NCBI RefSeq assembly: GCF_027706745.1
Contig: NZ_JAQFWP010000007.1
Coordinates: forward strand, 62,001 to 126,000
DNA length: 64,000 nucleotides
Source: Nocardiopsis suaedae
GTDB taxonomy: Bacteria > Actinomycetota > Actinomycetes > Streptosporangiales > Streptosporangiaceae
Direction: 5' to 3'
Below are positions 42,640 through 51,182 of this stretch, piece by piece (the first letter of the stretch is position 1; each line of letters opens with the position of its first letter). The notes under the pieces are model-generated. The model worked only from the letters and a program-made list of their open reading frames with translations. It ran no database searches and was not told the origin of the DNA. A program made the position numbers and the translations under genes.

Positions 42640-43599
42640 ATGGCCAAGCCGTTCGCGTCATCGGCCGACCTGGACGACAAGGAGCAGACCCTCGAAGTCC
42701 TCGCCGACGGCGTCTACGCGCTCACCGCCGAGGGCGACCCCAACATCGGCGCGATCGAGGGCGAGGACTTCCTCGTCTGCTTCGAGGCGATGGCCACCCC
42801 CACCGCCGCCCGGGAATGGCTGGCCCGGCTGCGCGAGCACACCGACAAGCCCATCCGCTACCTGGTGCTCTCGCACTACCACGCGGTGCGCGTGCTGGGG
42901 GCCAGCGCCTTCGGCGCCGACGCCATCGTGGCCCATGAGAAGACCCGGCACCTCATCGCCGAGCGCGGCAAGGAGGACTGGGCCAGCGAGTTCGCCCGGA
43001 TGCCGCGGCTGGCCAAGGACCCCGGGTCGGTCCCCGGCCTCACCTGGCCCACCGTCACCTTCGCCGACCGCATGACCATCGACCTGGGCGGCGACCGCGG
43101 CGAGCTCGTCCTGGAGCACGTCGGGCGCGGCCACACCGAGGGCGACATCGTCGCCTGGCTGCCCCGCCACCGCATCCTGTACGCGGGGGACCTGGTCGAG
43201 GCCGAGGCGGCCCTCTACACCGGCGACGCCTTCCACCGCGAATGGGCGGGCGCGACCCTCGACCGCGTCGCCGCCTACGGCGCCGACATGCTCATCGGCG
43301 GGCGCGGCCCGGTCACCCGGGGCCGCGCGGCCGTCGGCGCCGCCGTCGAGCAGACCCGCGCCTTCCTCACCACCATGCTGGAGCGGGTCGGCGCCGTGCA
43401 CGACCGCGGCGGAACCCTCAAGGAGGCCTTCGAGGCCGCCCACGCCGCCCTGGCCCCCGACTACGGCCACTGGCCCATCTTCGAGCACTGCCTGCCCTTC
43501 GACGTCTCCCGCCTGTGGGACGAGCTCTCCGGGATCGAGCGGCCGGTCGTCTGGACCGCCGAGCGGGACCGCGAGGTCTGGGCCCAGCTGCAGGACTGA
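42640..43599 (+). CDS. MBL-fold metallo-hydrolase of the homogentisate operon
   Basis: A 319-residue metallo-beta-lactamase-fold protein. The usual HxHxDH is changed to SHYHAVRV: both first histidines remain, but Asp and the last His are Val and Arg. The later GHTEGD and YAGDLVE motifs are present. So one metal site is likely intact and the second lost. It opens the homogentisate operon (ATG 42640 after AGGAGG), but its reaction is unknown; thioester or lactone hydrolysis are possibilities only. Confidence 0.88.
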   Translation: MAKPFASSADLDDKEQTLEVLADGVYALTAEGDPNIGAIEGEDFLVCFEAMATPTAAREWLARLREHTDKPIRYLVLSHYHAVRVLGASAFGADAIVAHEKTRHLIAERGKEDWASEFARMPRLAKDPGSVPGLTWPTVTFADRMTIDLGGDRGELVLEHVGRGHTEGDIVAWLPRHRILYAGDLVEAEAALYTGDAFHREWAGATLDRVAAYGADMLIGGRGPVTRGRAAVGAAVEQTRAFLTTMLERVGAVHDRGGTLKEAFEAAHAALAPDYGHWPIFEHCLPFDVSRLWDELSGIERPVVWTAERDREVWAQLQD

Positions 43600-43647
43600 C
43601 ATCCAGCAGGACCGACATCCAGAGGAGCAATCGGAGGGCAGCCCCCC

Positions 43648-45327
43648 ATGCCGAACCGACACCACCCCCCGTGCGCGGGCGCGCCCGTGCTCGTCCTGGG
43701 CGCCGGACCCGTCGGGCAGACCGCCGCGCTCCTGCTGGCCCACTGGGGCCTGGAGGCGGTCCTGCTCGACCGGCGCCCCGAACGCGACCCGGTCGGCTCC
43801 AAGGCCATCGTCCAGCAGCGCGACGTGCTGGACATCTGGGAGACCGCGGGCGCCGGAGCCGTCGCCGACGAGGGCCTGACCTGGGACACCGCCCGCACCT
43901 TCTACCGGAGCGACGAACTGTTCGCGGTGCGCCTGCGCGACCGCGGCGCCAGCCCGCTGCCGCCCTTCGTCAACATCTCCCAGGCCCGCACCGAGGAGAT
44001 CCTCGACGGCGCCCTGGAGCGCGCGGGCGTCCCGGTGCGCTGGGGCCACGAGGTCACCGCCGTCGAGCAGGACGCGGAGGGGGTCACCGCCGTGTGCGCG
44101 ACCCCCGAGGGCACGGTGCGGCTGCGCGGCTCCTACGCCGTTGCCTGCACCGGCGCCCATGGGAGCGCGGTGCGCCGCGCCCTCGGCGCCGACCTGCGCG
44201 GCAGCAGCTTCGAGGACCGCTTCCTCATCTGCGACATCCGCGCCGACCTGCCCGGCTGGGAGCGCGAGCGCCGCTTCTACTTCGACCCCGAGTGGAACCC
44301 CGGCCGCCAGGTGCTCATCCACCCCTGCCCCGGCTCGGTGTACCGGATCGACTGGCAGGTGCCGCCCGACTTCGACCTGGAGGGCGAGGAGGCCGGCGGC
44401 GGGCTGGACCGGCGGGTGCGGCAGATCATCGGCGACCGCCCCTACGAGGTGGTGTGGCGCTCGGTCTACCGGTTCCACACCCGCGTGGCCGACCGCATGC
44501 GCGCCGGCCGGGTGCTGCTCGCCGGGGACAGCGCCCACCTGGTGGCCCCCTTCGGTGCCCGCGGGCTCAACTCCGGAGTGCAGGACGCCGAGAACGCCGC
44601 CTGGAAGATCGCCTTCGCCCTGCGCGGCTGGGGGGACGGGGAGGCGCTCCTGGACAGCTACGCCGCCGAGCGCGGCGCCGCCGCCCGGGAGAACGCCGAC
44701 GTCACCTCCGCCACCATGCGGTTCCTCGTCCCGCCGGGCCCCGCGGAGGCGGCGTACCGCGAGAGCGTCCTGCGGCGCGCCCTCACCGACCCCCACGCGC
44801 GCGAGGAGGTCGACTCCGGCCGCCTGGCCGAGCCCTTCTGGTACACCGGCTCGCCCCTCACCACCCCCCACCCCGAGCGCGTCTTCGGCGGCCGCCCGCC
44901 CCGGGGGAGCGCGCCCGACCCCTGCCCGGGGGTGCTCGTGCCCGACGCGCCGGTCACCGTGCCCGGCCGCCCCGACCTCGAGCGGCTGCGCCCACTGGCG
45001 CGCGAAGGCCTCACCTTCCTGCTCGGCGGCGCCGCCGACCCCGGGGCCGTCCTCGCCGCCGCCCGGGCCGCCGCGCCCGCCCCCGCGGCGGCCTACCGCA
45101 TCACCGACATCGACACCGAAGGCGCCCTGGAGCGCGCCCTGGAGCCGCGCTCGGGCGAGGCCTGGCTGCTGCGGCCCGACGCCCACATCGCGGCCGTGGC
45201 AGACGCCTCCGACCCCGCGGCGATCGCCGCCGCCGTCCGCACCGCCCTGGGCGGACGCGGCGCAACGGCCGCCCCCCACGCACCCAGAGAGGAGACCACC
45301 GATGGCGTACTACCGGCGAGCGGGTGA
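43648..45327 (+). CDS. FAD-dependent aromatic monooxygenase (MhpA-like)
   Basis: A 559-residue class A flavin monooxygenase. FAD loop VLVLGAGPVGQTAALLLAHW is at about 13-33, the middle DG-like region is CTGAHGSAVRRALG, and the second FAD motif is VLLAGDSAHLVAPFGARGLN at about 290. A C-terminal thioredoxin-like domain of about 150 residues is typical of phenol and 3-(3-hydroxyphenyl)propionate hydroxylases. Placed directly before hmgA, it may hydroxylate a (hydroxy)phenylacetate to homogentisate; that is inference. ATG 43648. It overlaps hmgA by 26 bp. Confidence 0.9.
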   Translation: MPNRHHPPCAGAPVLVLGAGPVGQTAALLLAHWGLEAVLLDRRPERDPVGSKAIVQQRDVLDIWETAGAGAVADEGLTWDTARTFYRSDELFAVRLRDRGASPLPPFVNISQARTEEILDGALERAGVPVRWGHEVTAVEQDAEGVTAVCATPEGTVRLRGSYAVACTGAHGSAVRRALGADLRGSSFEDRFLICDIRADLPGWERERRFYFDPEWNPGRQVLIHPCPGSVYRIDWQVPPDFDLEGEEAGGGLDRRVRQIIGDRPYEVVWRSVYRFHTRVADRMRAGRVLLAGDSAHLVAPFGARGLNSGVQDAENAAWKIAFALRGWGDGEALLDSYAAERGAAARENADVTSATMRFLVPPGPAEAAYRESVLRRALTDPHAREEVDSGRLAEPFWYTGSPLTTPHPERVFGGRPPRGSAPDPCPGVLVPDAPVTVPGRPDLERLRPLAREGLTFLLGGAADPGAVLAAARAAAPAPAAAYRITDIDTEGALERALEPRSGEAWLLRPDAHIAAVADASDPAAIAAAVRTALGGRGATAAPHAPREETTDGVLPASG

Positions 45328-46504
45328 GGTCCCGCGCACACGGCACACGCGGCACCCCAACCCCGACGGCGGCCTGTACTACGAGGAGCTGATGGGGGAG
45401 GAGGGCTTCTCCTCCGACTCCTCGCTCCTCTACCACCGGCACATCCCGTCGGCCATCGTCGACGCCCGGGTGTGGGAGGTGCCCGACCTGACGCGCACCT
45501 CCAACGCCCCGCTGGCCCCGCGCCACCTGAAACTGCACGGCCTCTTCGGCGACGAGTGGAAGAACACCGACACCGTCACCGGCCGCAGGCTCGTCCTGGG
45601 CAACGACGACGTGCGCATCTCCTATGTGGCCGCCGGAGCGCCCTCTGAGCTGTACCGCAACTCCATCGGCGACGAGTGCGTGTACGTGGAGTCCGGGGGC
45701 GCCACCGTGCAGACCGTCTTCGGGGAGCTCCACGCCGCCCAAGGCGACTACATCGTCATCCCCCGGGGCACCACGCACCGCTGGCTTCCCGAGGGCGGGG
45801 AGCCGCTGCGCGCCTACGCCATCGAGGCCAACAGCCACATCGCGCCGCCCAAGCGCTACCTGTCGCGCTACGGCCAGTTCCTTGAGCACGCGCCCTACTG
45901 CGAGCGCGACCTGCGCGGCCCCGAGGAGCCGCTGCTCCTCGAAGGCACCGACGTGGACGTGCTCATCAAGCACCGCGGGAACGGGCCCGGCGGCATCGCG
46001 GGGACCCGCTACACCTACCCGCACCACCCCTTCGACGTCGTCGGCTGGGACGGCTGCCTGTACCCCTACGCCTTCAACGTCGCCGACTTCCAGCCCATCA
46101 CCGGCCGCGTCCACCAGCCGCCGCCCGTCCACCAGGTCTTCGAGGGCAACAACTTCGTGGTGTGCAACTTCGTGCCGCGCAAGGTCGACTACCACCCCGA
46201 GTCGATCCCGGTGCCCTACTACCACTCCAACGTCGACTCCGATGAGGTCATGTTCTACTGCGGCGGCGACTACGAGGCCCGCAAGGGCTCGGGCATCGGC
46301 CAGGGGTCGGTGTCGCTGCACCCCGGCGGCCACTCGCACGGCCCCCAGCCCGGCGCCTATGAGCGCAGCGTCGGCGTGCAGGCCTTCGACGAGCTGGCGG
46401 TCATGGTCGACACCTTCCGCCCGCTGGACCTGGGCGAGGGCGGCACCGCCGCCGAGGACCCCTCCTACGCCTGGACGTGGGCGGGCCGGGGGCAGCGGGG
46501 ATGA
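45302..46504 (+). CDS. hmgA: Homogentisate 1,2-dioxygenase
   Basis: A 400-residue iron(II) dioxygenase that opens the ring of homogentisate to maleylacetoacetate. The family core is clear: YRNSIGDECVYVESGGATVQ, VIPRGTTHRWLP, and the metal region PPPVHQVFEGNNFVVCNFVP with HSNVDSDEVMFYCGGDYEAR and LHPGGHSHGPQPGAYER, supplying His, Glu and His ligands. Length is a little short of the 430-440 of proteobacterial or human enzymes but usual for the actinobacterial group. Start ATG 45302 follows AGAGAGGAG, inside the end of the previous gene. Confidence 0.95.
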   Translation: MAYYRRAGEVPRTRHTRHPNPDGGLYYEELMGEEGFSSDSSLLYHRHIPSAIVDARVWEVPDLTRTSNAPLAPRHLKLHGLFGDEWKNTDTVTGRRLVLGNDDVRISYVAAGAPSELYRNSIGDECVYVESGGATVQTVFGELHAAQGDYIVIPRGTTHRWLPEGGEPLRAYAIEANSHIAPPKRYLSRYGQFLEHAPYCERDLRGPEEPLLLEGTDVDVLIKHRGNGPGGIAGTRYTYPHHPFDVVGWDGCLYPYAFNVADFQPITGRVHQPPPVHQVFEGNNFVVCNFVPRKVDYHPESIPVPYYHSNVDSDEVMFYCGGDYEARKGSGIGQGSVSLHPGGHSHGPQPGAYERSVGVQAFDELAVMVDTFRPLDLGEGGTAAEDPSYAWTWAGRGQRG

Positions 46505-47385
46505 GCGCGCCCCCGCTGTTCACCCGCATGCTCGACGACGCCGCCCTGTTCCCGCCCGGCAACGCCCCCATGGAGCGCGCGGTGCCGCGCCACCGCGCGC
46601 TCCGGCAGGGGCCCACCGCCGACTACGTCGGCCCGTTCATCGTGGCCGACGCCTGGCTCGCAGACCTGGAGTCCGTGCTCGCCGAGGAGACGGCGGGCGG
46701 GGCCGGGCCCGCGGGGGCGCTGGAGGCCGCCGTCACCGTACCGGGGGGTGCGGCGGCCGTCGGGCCCGCCCTGCAGCGCGCGCGGCGGATGCCGCGGGTG
46801 CGCGTCGTGGGGGCCGAGGCGGCCGGCGGCGACTCCGCGGAGGACGTCCGCAGGACCGCCCGCGCCCTCACCGACCACCTGCCCGACGGGGCGCACGGAC
46901 ACGTCGAGGTGCCGCGCCGGGCCGACCCCGCCCCGGCGATGGCGGCCCTGGCCGGGGCCGGGCACCGCGCCAAGTTCCGCACCGGCGGCACCACCGCCGA
47001 CGCCTTCCCCTCCGAAGCCGAGCTGGCCGCCCGCATCGCCGCCGCCGTCGACGCGGGGGTGCCCTTCAAATGCACGGCCGGGCTGCACAACGCCGTCCGC
47101 CACACCGGCGCCGCAACCGGGTTCGAGCACCACGGCTTCCTCAACGTGCTGCTGGCCGCGGACGCGCTGCTGCGCGGCGCGCGCGCCGCCGAGGCCGAGG
47201 GAGTGCTCGGCGAGCGCGACGGGAAGACCCTCGCCCAGGAGGCGCGCACGGTGCTGGGCGATGAACGGCGCTCCCGCGCGGTGCGCGCCGCCTTCACCGG
47301 GTTCGGCACCTGCAGCGTGGACGAGCCCTTGGAGGACCTGGAGGCGCTGGGGCTGCCGCCCGGCGCCCCCGCCGACGGCGCCTGA
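46501..47385 (+). CDS. Conserved unknown protein in the homogentisate operon
   Basis: A 294-residue soluble alpha/beta protein, family not recognised. Recognisable stretches are PPLFTRMLDDAALFPPGNAP at the N terminus, the motif AKFRTGGTTADAFPSEAELA at about 160, and KCTAGLHNAVRHT followed by GFEHHGFLNVLLAADALL. The two histidine-rich glycine segments look like an active site. ATGA overlap with hmgA and 40 bp to the fumarylacetoacetase gene tie it to the pathway. The operon shows no maleylacetoacetate isomerase, so this protein could supply that step, but nothing in the sequence demonstrates it. Confidence 0.85.
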   Translation: MSAPPLFTRMLDDAALFPPGNAPMERAVPRHRALRQGPTADYVGPFIVADAWLADLESVLAEETAGGAGPAGALEAAVTVPGGAAAVGPALQRARRMPRVRVVGAEAAGGDSAEDVRRTARALTDHLPDGAHGHVEVPRRADPAPAMAALAGAGHRAKFRTGGTTADAFPSEAELAARIAAAVDAGVPFKCTAGLHNAVRHTGAATGFEHHGFLNVLLAADALLRGARAAEAEGVLGERDGKTLAQEARTVLGDERRSRAVRAAFTGFGTCSVDEPLEDLEALGLPPGAPADGA

Positions 47386-47425
47386 CCCCGGCCGCCCGAA
47401 CCGACGACCCCAGGAGGACCACGAG

Positions 47426-48649
47426 GTGCCCGAAAGCTGGCTCGACATCGCGCCGGACTCACCGTTCGGCCTGCACAACCTGCCCTACGGGGTGTTCAGC
47501 GAACCCGGCGACCCCGGCCCGCGGACCGGGGTGGCCGTCGGGGCGCACGTGCTCGACCTGGGGGCGGCGGCCCGGGCGGCCGGGTCCCCGTTCGCCGACG
47601 CGGTCTCCGGCCCCTCCCTGGACGGCCTGCTGGCCGCCGGGCGGCCCGTGTGGGAGCAGGTGCGCGCCACCGTGCTGCGCTGGCTCACCGACCCCGCGCG
47701 CGAGGAGGGCGTCCGCCCCCACCTCATCGGACGCGACCGCGTGCGCATGCACATGCCCTTCACCGTCGGCGACTACGTCGACTTCTACTCCTCCGAGCAC
47801 CACGCCACCAACGTCGGGCGCATCTTCCGGCCCGACTCCGCGCCCCTGACCCCCAACTGGAAGCACCTGCCCATCGGCTACCACGGGCGCGCCGGGACGG
47901 TCGTCCCCTCGGGGGCGCCCGTCGTGCGCCCGTGCGGCCAGCGCAAGGGGCCGGACGACCCCGCCCCCGTCTTCGGCCCCTCGCGGCGCCTGGACATCGA
48001 GGCCGAGGTGGGGTTCGTGGTCGGCGCCCCGAGCCGGCGCGGCGGCCGCGTGCCGGTCGGCGGCTTCGCCGACCACGTGTTCGGGGCGTTCCTGGTCAAC
48101 GACTGGTCCGCGCGCGACCTGCAGGCCTGGGAGTACGTCCCGCTGGGGCCGTTCCTGGGCAAGTCGTTCGCCACCTCGGTGTCGCCGTGGGTCGTGCCCC
48201 TCCAGGCGCTTGAGGCGGCACGCGTCGAACCGCCGGTGCGCGACCCCGAGCCGCTGGAGTACCTGCGCGACGCCAAGGACGAGCCGTGGGGGCTGGACCT
48301 GGCGCTGGAGGTGCGGATCAACGGGCACGTGGTCGCCCGGCCCCCGTTCGCGCAGATGTACTGGACCCCCGCCCAGCAGCTCGCCCACATGACCGTCAAC
48401 GGCGCCTCGGTGCGCACGGGGGACATGTACGCCTCGGGAACGGTCAGCGGCCCGGAGCCGGGGCAGCGCGGGTGCCTGCTGGAGATGACCTGGGGAGGCA
48501 GGGAGCCGCTGAAGCTGCCCGACGGGTCCGAGCGCGCGTTCCTGGAGGACGGGGACACGGTCGCCATCAGCGCGACGGCGCCCGGCCCGGAAGGGTCGGT
48601 CATCGGGTTCGGCGAGGTGACCGGCAGCGTCCGGCCCGCCGAGGAGTGA
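47426..48649 (+). CDS. fahA: Fumarylacetoacetase
   Basis: A 407-residue hydrolase splitting fumarylacetoacetate to fumarate and acetoacetate, the last step of homogentisate breakdown. The N-terminal SH3-like domain starts SPFGLHNLPYGVFS. The catalytic domain has DYVDFYSSEHHATNVGRIFR with the Asp/Glu-His site, then LDIEAEVGFVVG and NDWSARDLQAWEYVPLGPFL, and ends with LEMTWGGREPL. Length fits the family (about 420). GTG 47426 with AGGAGG. It closes the operon; a strong hairpin follows. Confidence 0.95.
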   Translation: MPESWLDIAPDSPFGLHNLPYGVFSEPGDPGPRTGVAVGAHVLDLGAAARAAGSPFADAVSGPSLDGLLAAGRPVWEQVRATVLRWLTDPAREEGVRPHLIGRDRVRMHMPFTVGDYVDFYSSEHHATNVGRIFRPDSAPLTPNWKHLPIGYHGRAGTVVPSGAPVVRPCGQRKGPDDPAPVFGPSRRLDIEAEVGFVVGAPSRRGGRVPVGGFADHVFGAFLVNDWSARDLQAWEYVPLGPFLGKSFATSVSPWVVPLQALEAARVEPPVRDPEPLEYLRDAKDEPWGLDLALEVRINGHVVARPPFAQMYWTPAQQLAHMTVNGASVRTGDMYASGTVSGPEPGQRGCLLEMTWGGREPLKLPDGSERAFLEDGDTVAISATAPGPEGSVIGFGEVTGSVRPAEE

Positions 48650-48683
48650 CCCGGAGCGACCCGGGCCCGGCCCGGGCGATCGG

Positions 48684-48716
48684 GCGGGCGCCGGAGCGAT
48701 GAGTTCCGGCGCCCGC
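48684..48716 (+). terminator. Strong hairpin closing the homogentisate operon
   Basis: GCGGGCGCCGGA (48684-48695), 9-nt loop, TCCGGCGCCCGC (48705-48716): perfect 12-bp stem 35 bp after the fumarylacetoacetase stop. Confidence 0.85.
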
Positions 48717-48773
48717 CGGGGTCTTAATCCCTGAGCGCGCACACAGGGTGCGCGGCGGCCCGAGGGGGACGGC

Positions 48774-49253
48774 ATGTCCAGCGACGGATTCACGACCTGC
48801 CTGTGGTTCGACGGGCGGGCACGCGAGGCGGCGGAGTTCTACACCTCGGTCTTCCCCGACTCCTTCATGGGGACGGCCATCGCCCAGCCGGAAGGGCTCC
48901 CCTCCCCGCCCGCCGACGAGCTGCTCGTCGATTTCACCATCAAGGGCGAGAAGTTCGTCGGCCTGAACGGCGGCCCGATGTTCACCTTCAATGAGGCGAT
49001 CTCCTTCCAGATCCACTGCGACGACCAGGACGAGGTGGACTACTACTGGGACCGCCTGACCGCCGACGGCGGCGAGGAGGGCCCCTGCGGCTGGCTCAAG
49101 GACAAGTTCGGCGTCTCGTGGCAGGTCATCCCCAAGGTGTTCCTGGAGATGATGGGCGACCCGGACACCGCGCGCGTGCAGCGCGTCTCCGACGCGATGA
49201 TGACCATGAAGAAGCTCGACATCACAGAGCTGGAGAAGGCGTTCAACGTCTGA
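48774..49253 (+). CDS. PhnB-like VOC family protein
   Basis: A 159-residue protein of the PhnB/3-demethylubiquinone-methyltransferase-like VOC group. The start TTCLWFDGRAREAAEFYTSV, the middle MFTFNEAISFQIHCDDQDEV and the end GWLKDKFGVSWQVIPKVFLE are the three signature blocks. These proteins are often unassigned metal-chelating fold proteins; the name methyltransferase found in databases is not supported by the fold. ATG 48774. It stands alone between the operon hairpin and a dehydrogenase gene. Confidence 0.9.
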   Translation: MSSDGFTTCLWFDGRAREAAEFYTSVFPDSFMGTAIAQPEGLPSPPADELLVDFTIKGEKFVGLNGGPMFTFNEAISFQIHCDDQDEVDYYWDRLTADGGEEGPCGWLKDKFGVSWQVIPKVFLEMMGDPDTARVQRVSDAMMTMKKLDITELEKAFNV

Positions 49254-49303
49254 TCCGCACCCGGCCTCGACACGCCCTCCCCGTCTGACCGACAGTGGGA
49301 GTC

Positions 49304-50335
49304 ATGGCGCCGACGATTCCCGACACCATGGACGCATGGGTGGTCGACCGCCCCGGCCCGCTCTCCCGGCGGCCCCTGCACCCGGTGCGGCTGCCGGTGC
49401 CCGAGCCCGTCGGGCGTGAGCTGCTGGTGCGGATCGAGGCGTGCGCGGTGTGCCGGACCGACCTGCACCTCGCCGAGGGCGACCTGCTGCCGCGCCGCCC
49501 CAGCACGGTCCCCGGGCACGAGGCGGTGGGCCGCGTGGCGGCGTGTGGGCCCACCGCCCGCCCGCGCGAGGAGGGGGAGCGGGTCGGCATCGCCTGGCTG
49601 CGCGGAACCTGCGGGAGGTGCCGGTACTGCGCGCGCGGAGCGGAGAACCTGTGCCCGTCCTCGCGCTACACCGGCTGGGACGCCGACGGCGGGTACGCCG
49701 AGTACGCGGTGGTCGACGACCGGTACGCCTACCGGCTGCCCGGCGACGCCGACCCGGTGACGCTCGCACCGCTGCTGTGCGCGGGCATCATCGGCTACCG
49801 CGCGCTGGAGCGGGCCGATCCGCCCGACGGCGCGCGGGTGGGGATCTACGGGTTCGGCGCGTCGGCCCATCTGGCCGCGCAGGTGGCGGTCGCCAAGGGG
49901 GCGACGGTGCACGTGGTGACACGCTCGGCCCGCGCGCGGCGGCTGGCCGTGGAACTGGGGTGCGCGTCGGCGTCGTCCCCGGCCGAGGGGCCGCCCGAGC
50001 TGCTGGACTCGGCGGTCCTCTTCGCCCCCGCGGGGGAGCTGGTGCCCAAGGCGCTGGAGTCCCTGGACCGCGGGGGCACGCTGGCGGTCGCCGGGATCCA
50101 CCTGTCGGACGTCCCGGCGCTCAACTACCAGGGGCACCTCTTCCAGGAGAGGACGCTGCGCAGCGTCACGGCGAACACCCGGGCGGACGGCAGGGCGTTC
50201 CTCGACTTCGCGGTGGCCAACGGCATCCGGGTGGAGACCGAGCGGTACCCGATGCCGCGGGCGGACGAGGCGCTGGAGGCGCTGGCCGCCGGGGCGGTCT
50301 CCGGGGCCGCGGTCCTGGTCTCCGGGCAGGGCTGA
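49304..50335 (+). CDS. Zinc-dependent alcohol dehydrogenase
   Basis: A 343-residue zinc-containing medium-chain dehydrogenase. Catalytic zinc residues: [11 protein letters not shown] and GHEAVGRV. The structural-zinc cysteines are in [17 protein letters not shown] (four Cys), and the nucleotide motif is [20 protein letters not shown]. It resembles the AdhA/class of primary alcohol dehydrogenases (for example mycobacterial AdhA). ATG 49304 after GGGAG; a GTG three codons upstream is the alternative. No pathway partner is adjacent. Confidence 0.9.
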   Translation: MAPTIPDTMDAWVVDRPGPLSRRPLHPVRLPVPEPVGRELLVRIEACAVCRTDLHLAEGDLLPRRPSTVPGHEAVGRVAACGPTARPREEGERVGIAWLRGTCGRCRYCARGAENLCPSSRYTGWDADGGYAEYAVVDDRYAYRLPGDADPVTLAPLLCAGIIGYRALERADPPDGARVGIYGFGASAHLAAQVAVAKGATVHVVTRSARARRLAVELGCASASSPAEGPPELLDSAVLFAPAGELVPKALESLDRGGTLAVAGIHLSDVPALNYQGHLFQERTLRSVTANTRADGRAFLDFAVANGIRVETERYPMPRADEALEALAAGAVSGAAVLVSGQG

Positions 50336-50414
50336 GCCGCCCGGCCGATCCGGTGGCGCCTCGGCCCCCCGGTGCCGCCGCCGGAGGCCGCACGCCCCTT
50401 CCTCACACTCCTTT

Positions 50415-50443
50415 TTGACGTGTCACTGTGGACGGTCTAGTTT
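50415..50443 (+). promoter_or_regulatory. Predicted sigma-70-type promoter
   Basis: TTGACG (50415-50420), 17-bp spacer, TAGTTT (50438-50443): near-consensus housekeeping promoter, 30 bp before ATG 50473, with GAGGAGGGGG as the ribosome site. Confidence 0.7.
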
Positions 50444-50472
50444 CTTGGGGTGCCGTCCGAGGAGGGGGAAGA

Positions 50473-51027
50473 ATGCGCGGACTGATCGGATTCCTGCCGT
50501 GGATCGTCTACGGCTTCATCGCCACCGGCGACGAGTGGCGGTGGGGCGGGCTCGTCGGCCTCGGGATCGCCCTGGTCCTCATCGCCTGGGACCGGGCCCA
50601 GGGCCGGGGGTGGGACGAGACCATGGTCGAGACCACGGCCGCCGCCTTCTTCGCCCTCGTCGTCCTCTATTCGCTCCTGCGGCCCGACTCCGAACTGCCC
50701 CGCTACGGGCCCGCACTGCTCAACGCGGCCCTGGCGCTCATGGCCTGGGGGTCGCTGGCCCTGCGCACCCCCTTCACACTCGGCATCGCCAGGGCCATGG
50801 CGCCCGAAGAGGTCCATGGCACCGCCGCCTTCCGTGCGCTGAACACCGTGATCACCCGCTTCTGGGCGGTGTGCTTCACCGCCGCCGCGACCGCCCTGGC
50901 CGTCGTGCTCTCCCTCGACCCTTATGCGACGGCGCTCGTCATCACCATCAAGGCGGCCACCTTCGCGGTCCCGATCGCCTTCACCGTCCGGTACCCGAAG
51001 GCCGTGCGGCGGCGCCTGCGCGCCTGA
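50473..51027 (+). CDS. Small integral membrane protein, unknown function
   Basis: A 184-residue membrane protein, family not recognised. About five hydrophobic helices: LIGFLPWIVYGFIA, GLVGLGIALVLIAW, FFALVVLYSLL, LNAALALMAWGSLAL, and a last pair around FWAVCFTAAATALAVVLSLD and ALVITIKAATFAVPIAFTV. The C terminus is basic and faces the cytosol by the positive-inside rule. ATG 50473 is chosen because of the excellent ribosome site; an upstream GTG at 50428 overlaps the promoter. No operon partner; 155 bp follow before the next gene. Confidence 0.8.
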   Translation: MRGLIGFLPWIVYGFIATGDEWRWGGLVGLGIALVLIAWDRAQGRGWDETMVETTAAAFFALVVLYSLLRPDSELPRYGPALLNAALALMAWGSLALRTPFTLGIARAMAPEEVHGTAAFRALNTVITRFWAVCFTAAATALAVVLSLDPYATALVITIKAATFAVPIAFTVRYPKAVRRRLRA

Positions 51028-51182
51028 GGAGCCGCGGGCCCGGACCCGGCCGGTGCCGCCCACGGCACGGGGGCACCCCGTGCACTAGTCTCCGCTCCGT
51101 CGGCCACCGTGCGTGGCCGCCACGGCAGGGCGGCCCCGTGCCGCCCGCGCCGCGAGGCCCGCGACCGCTAGGAGACCGAGCC

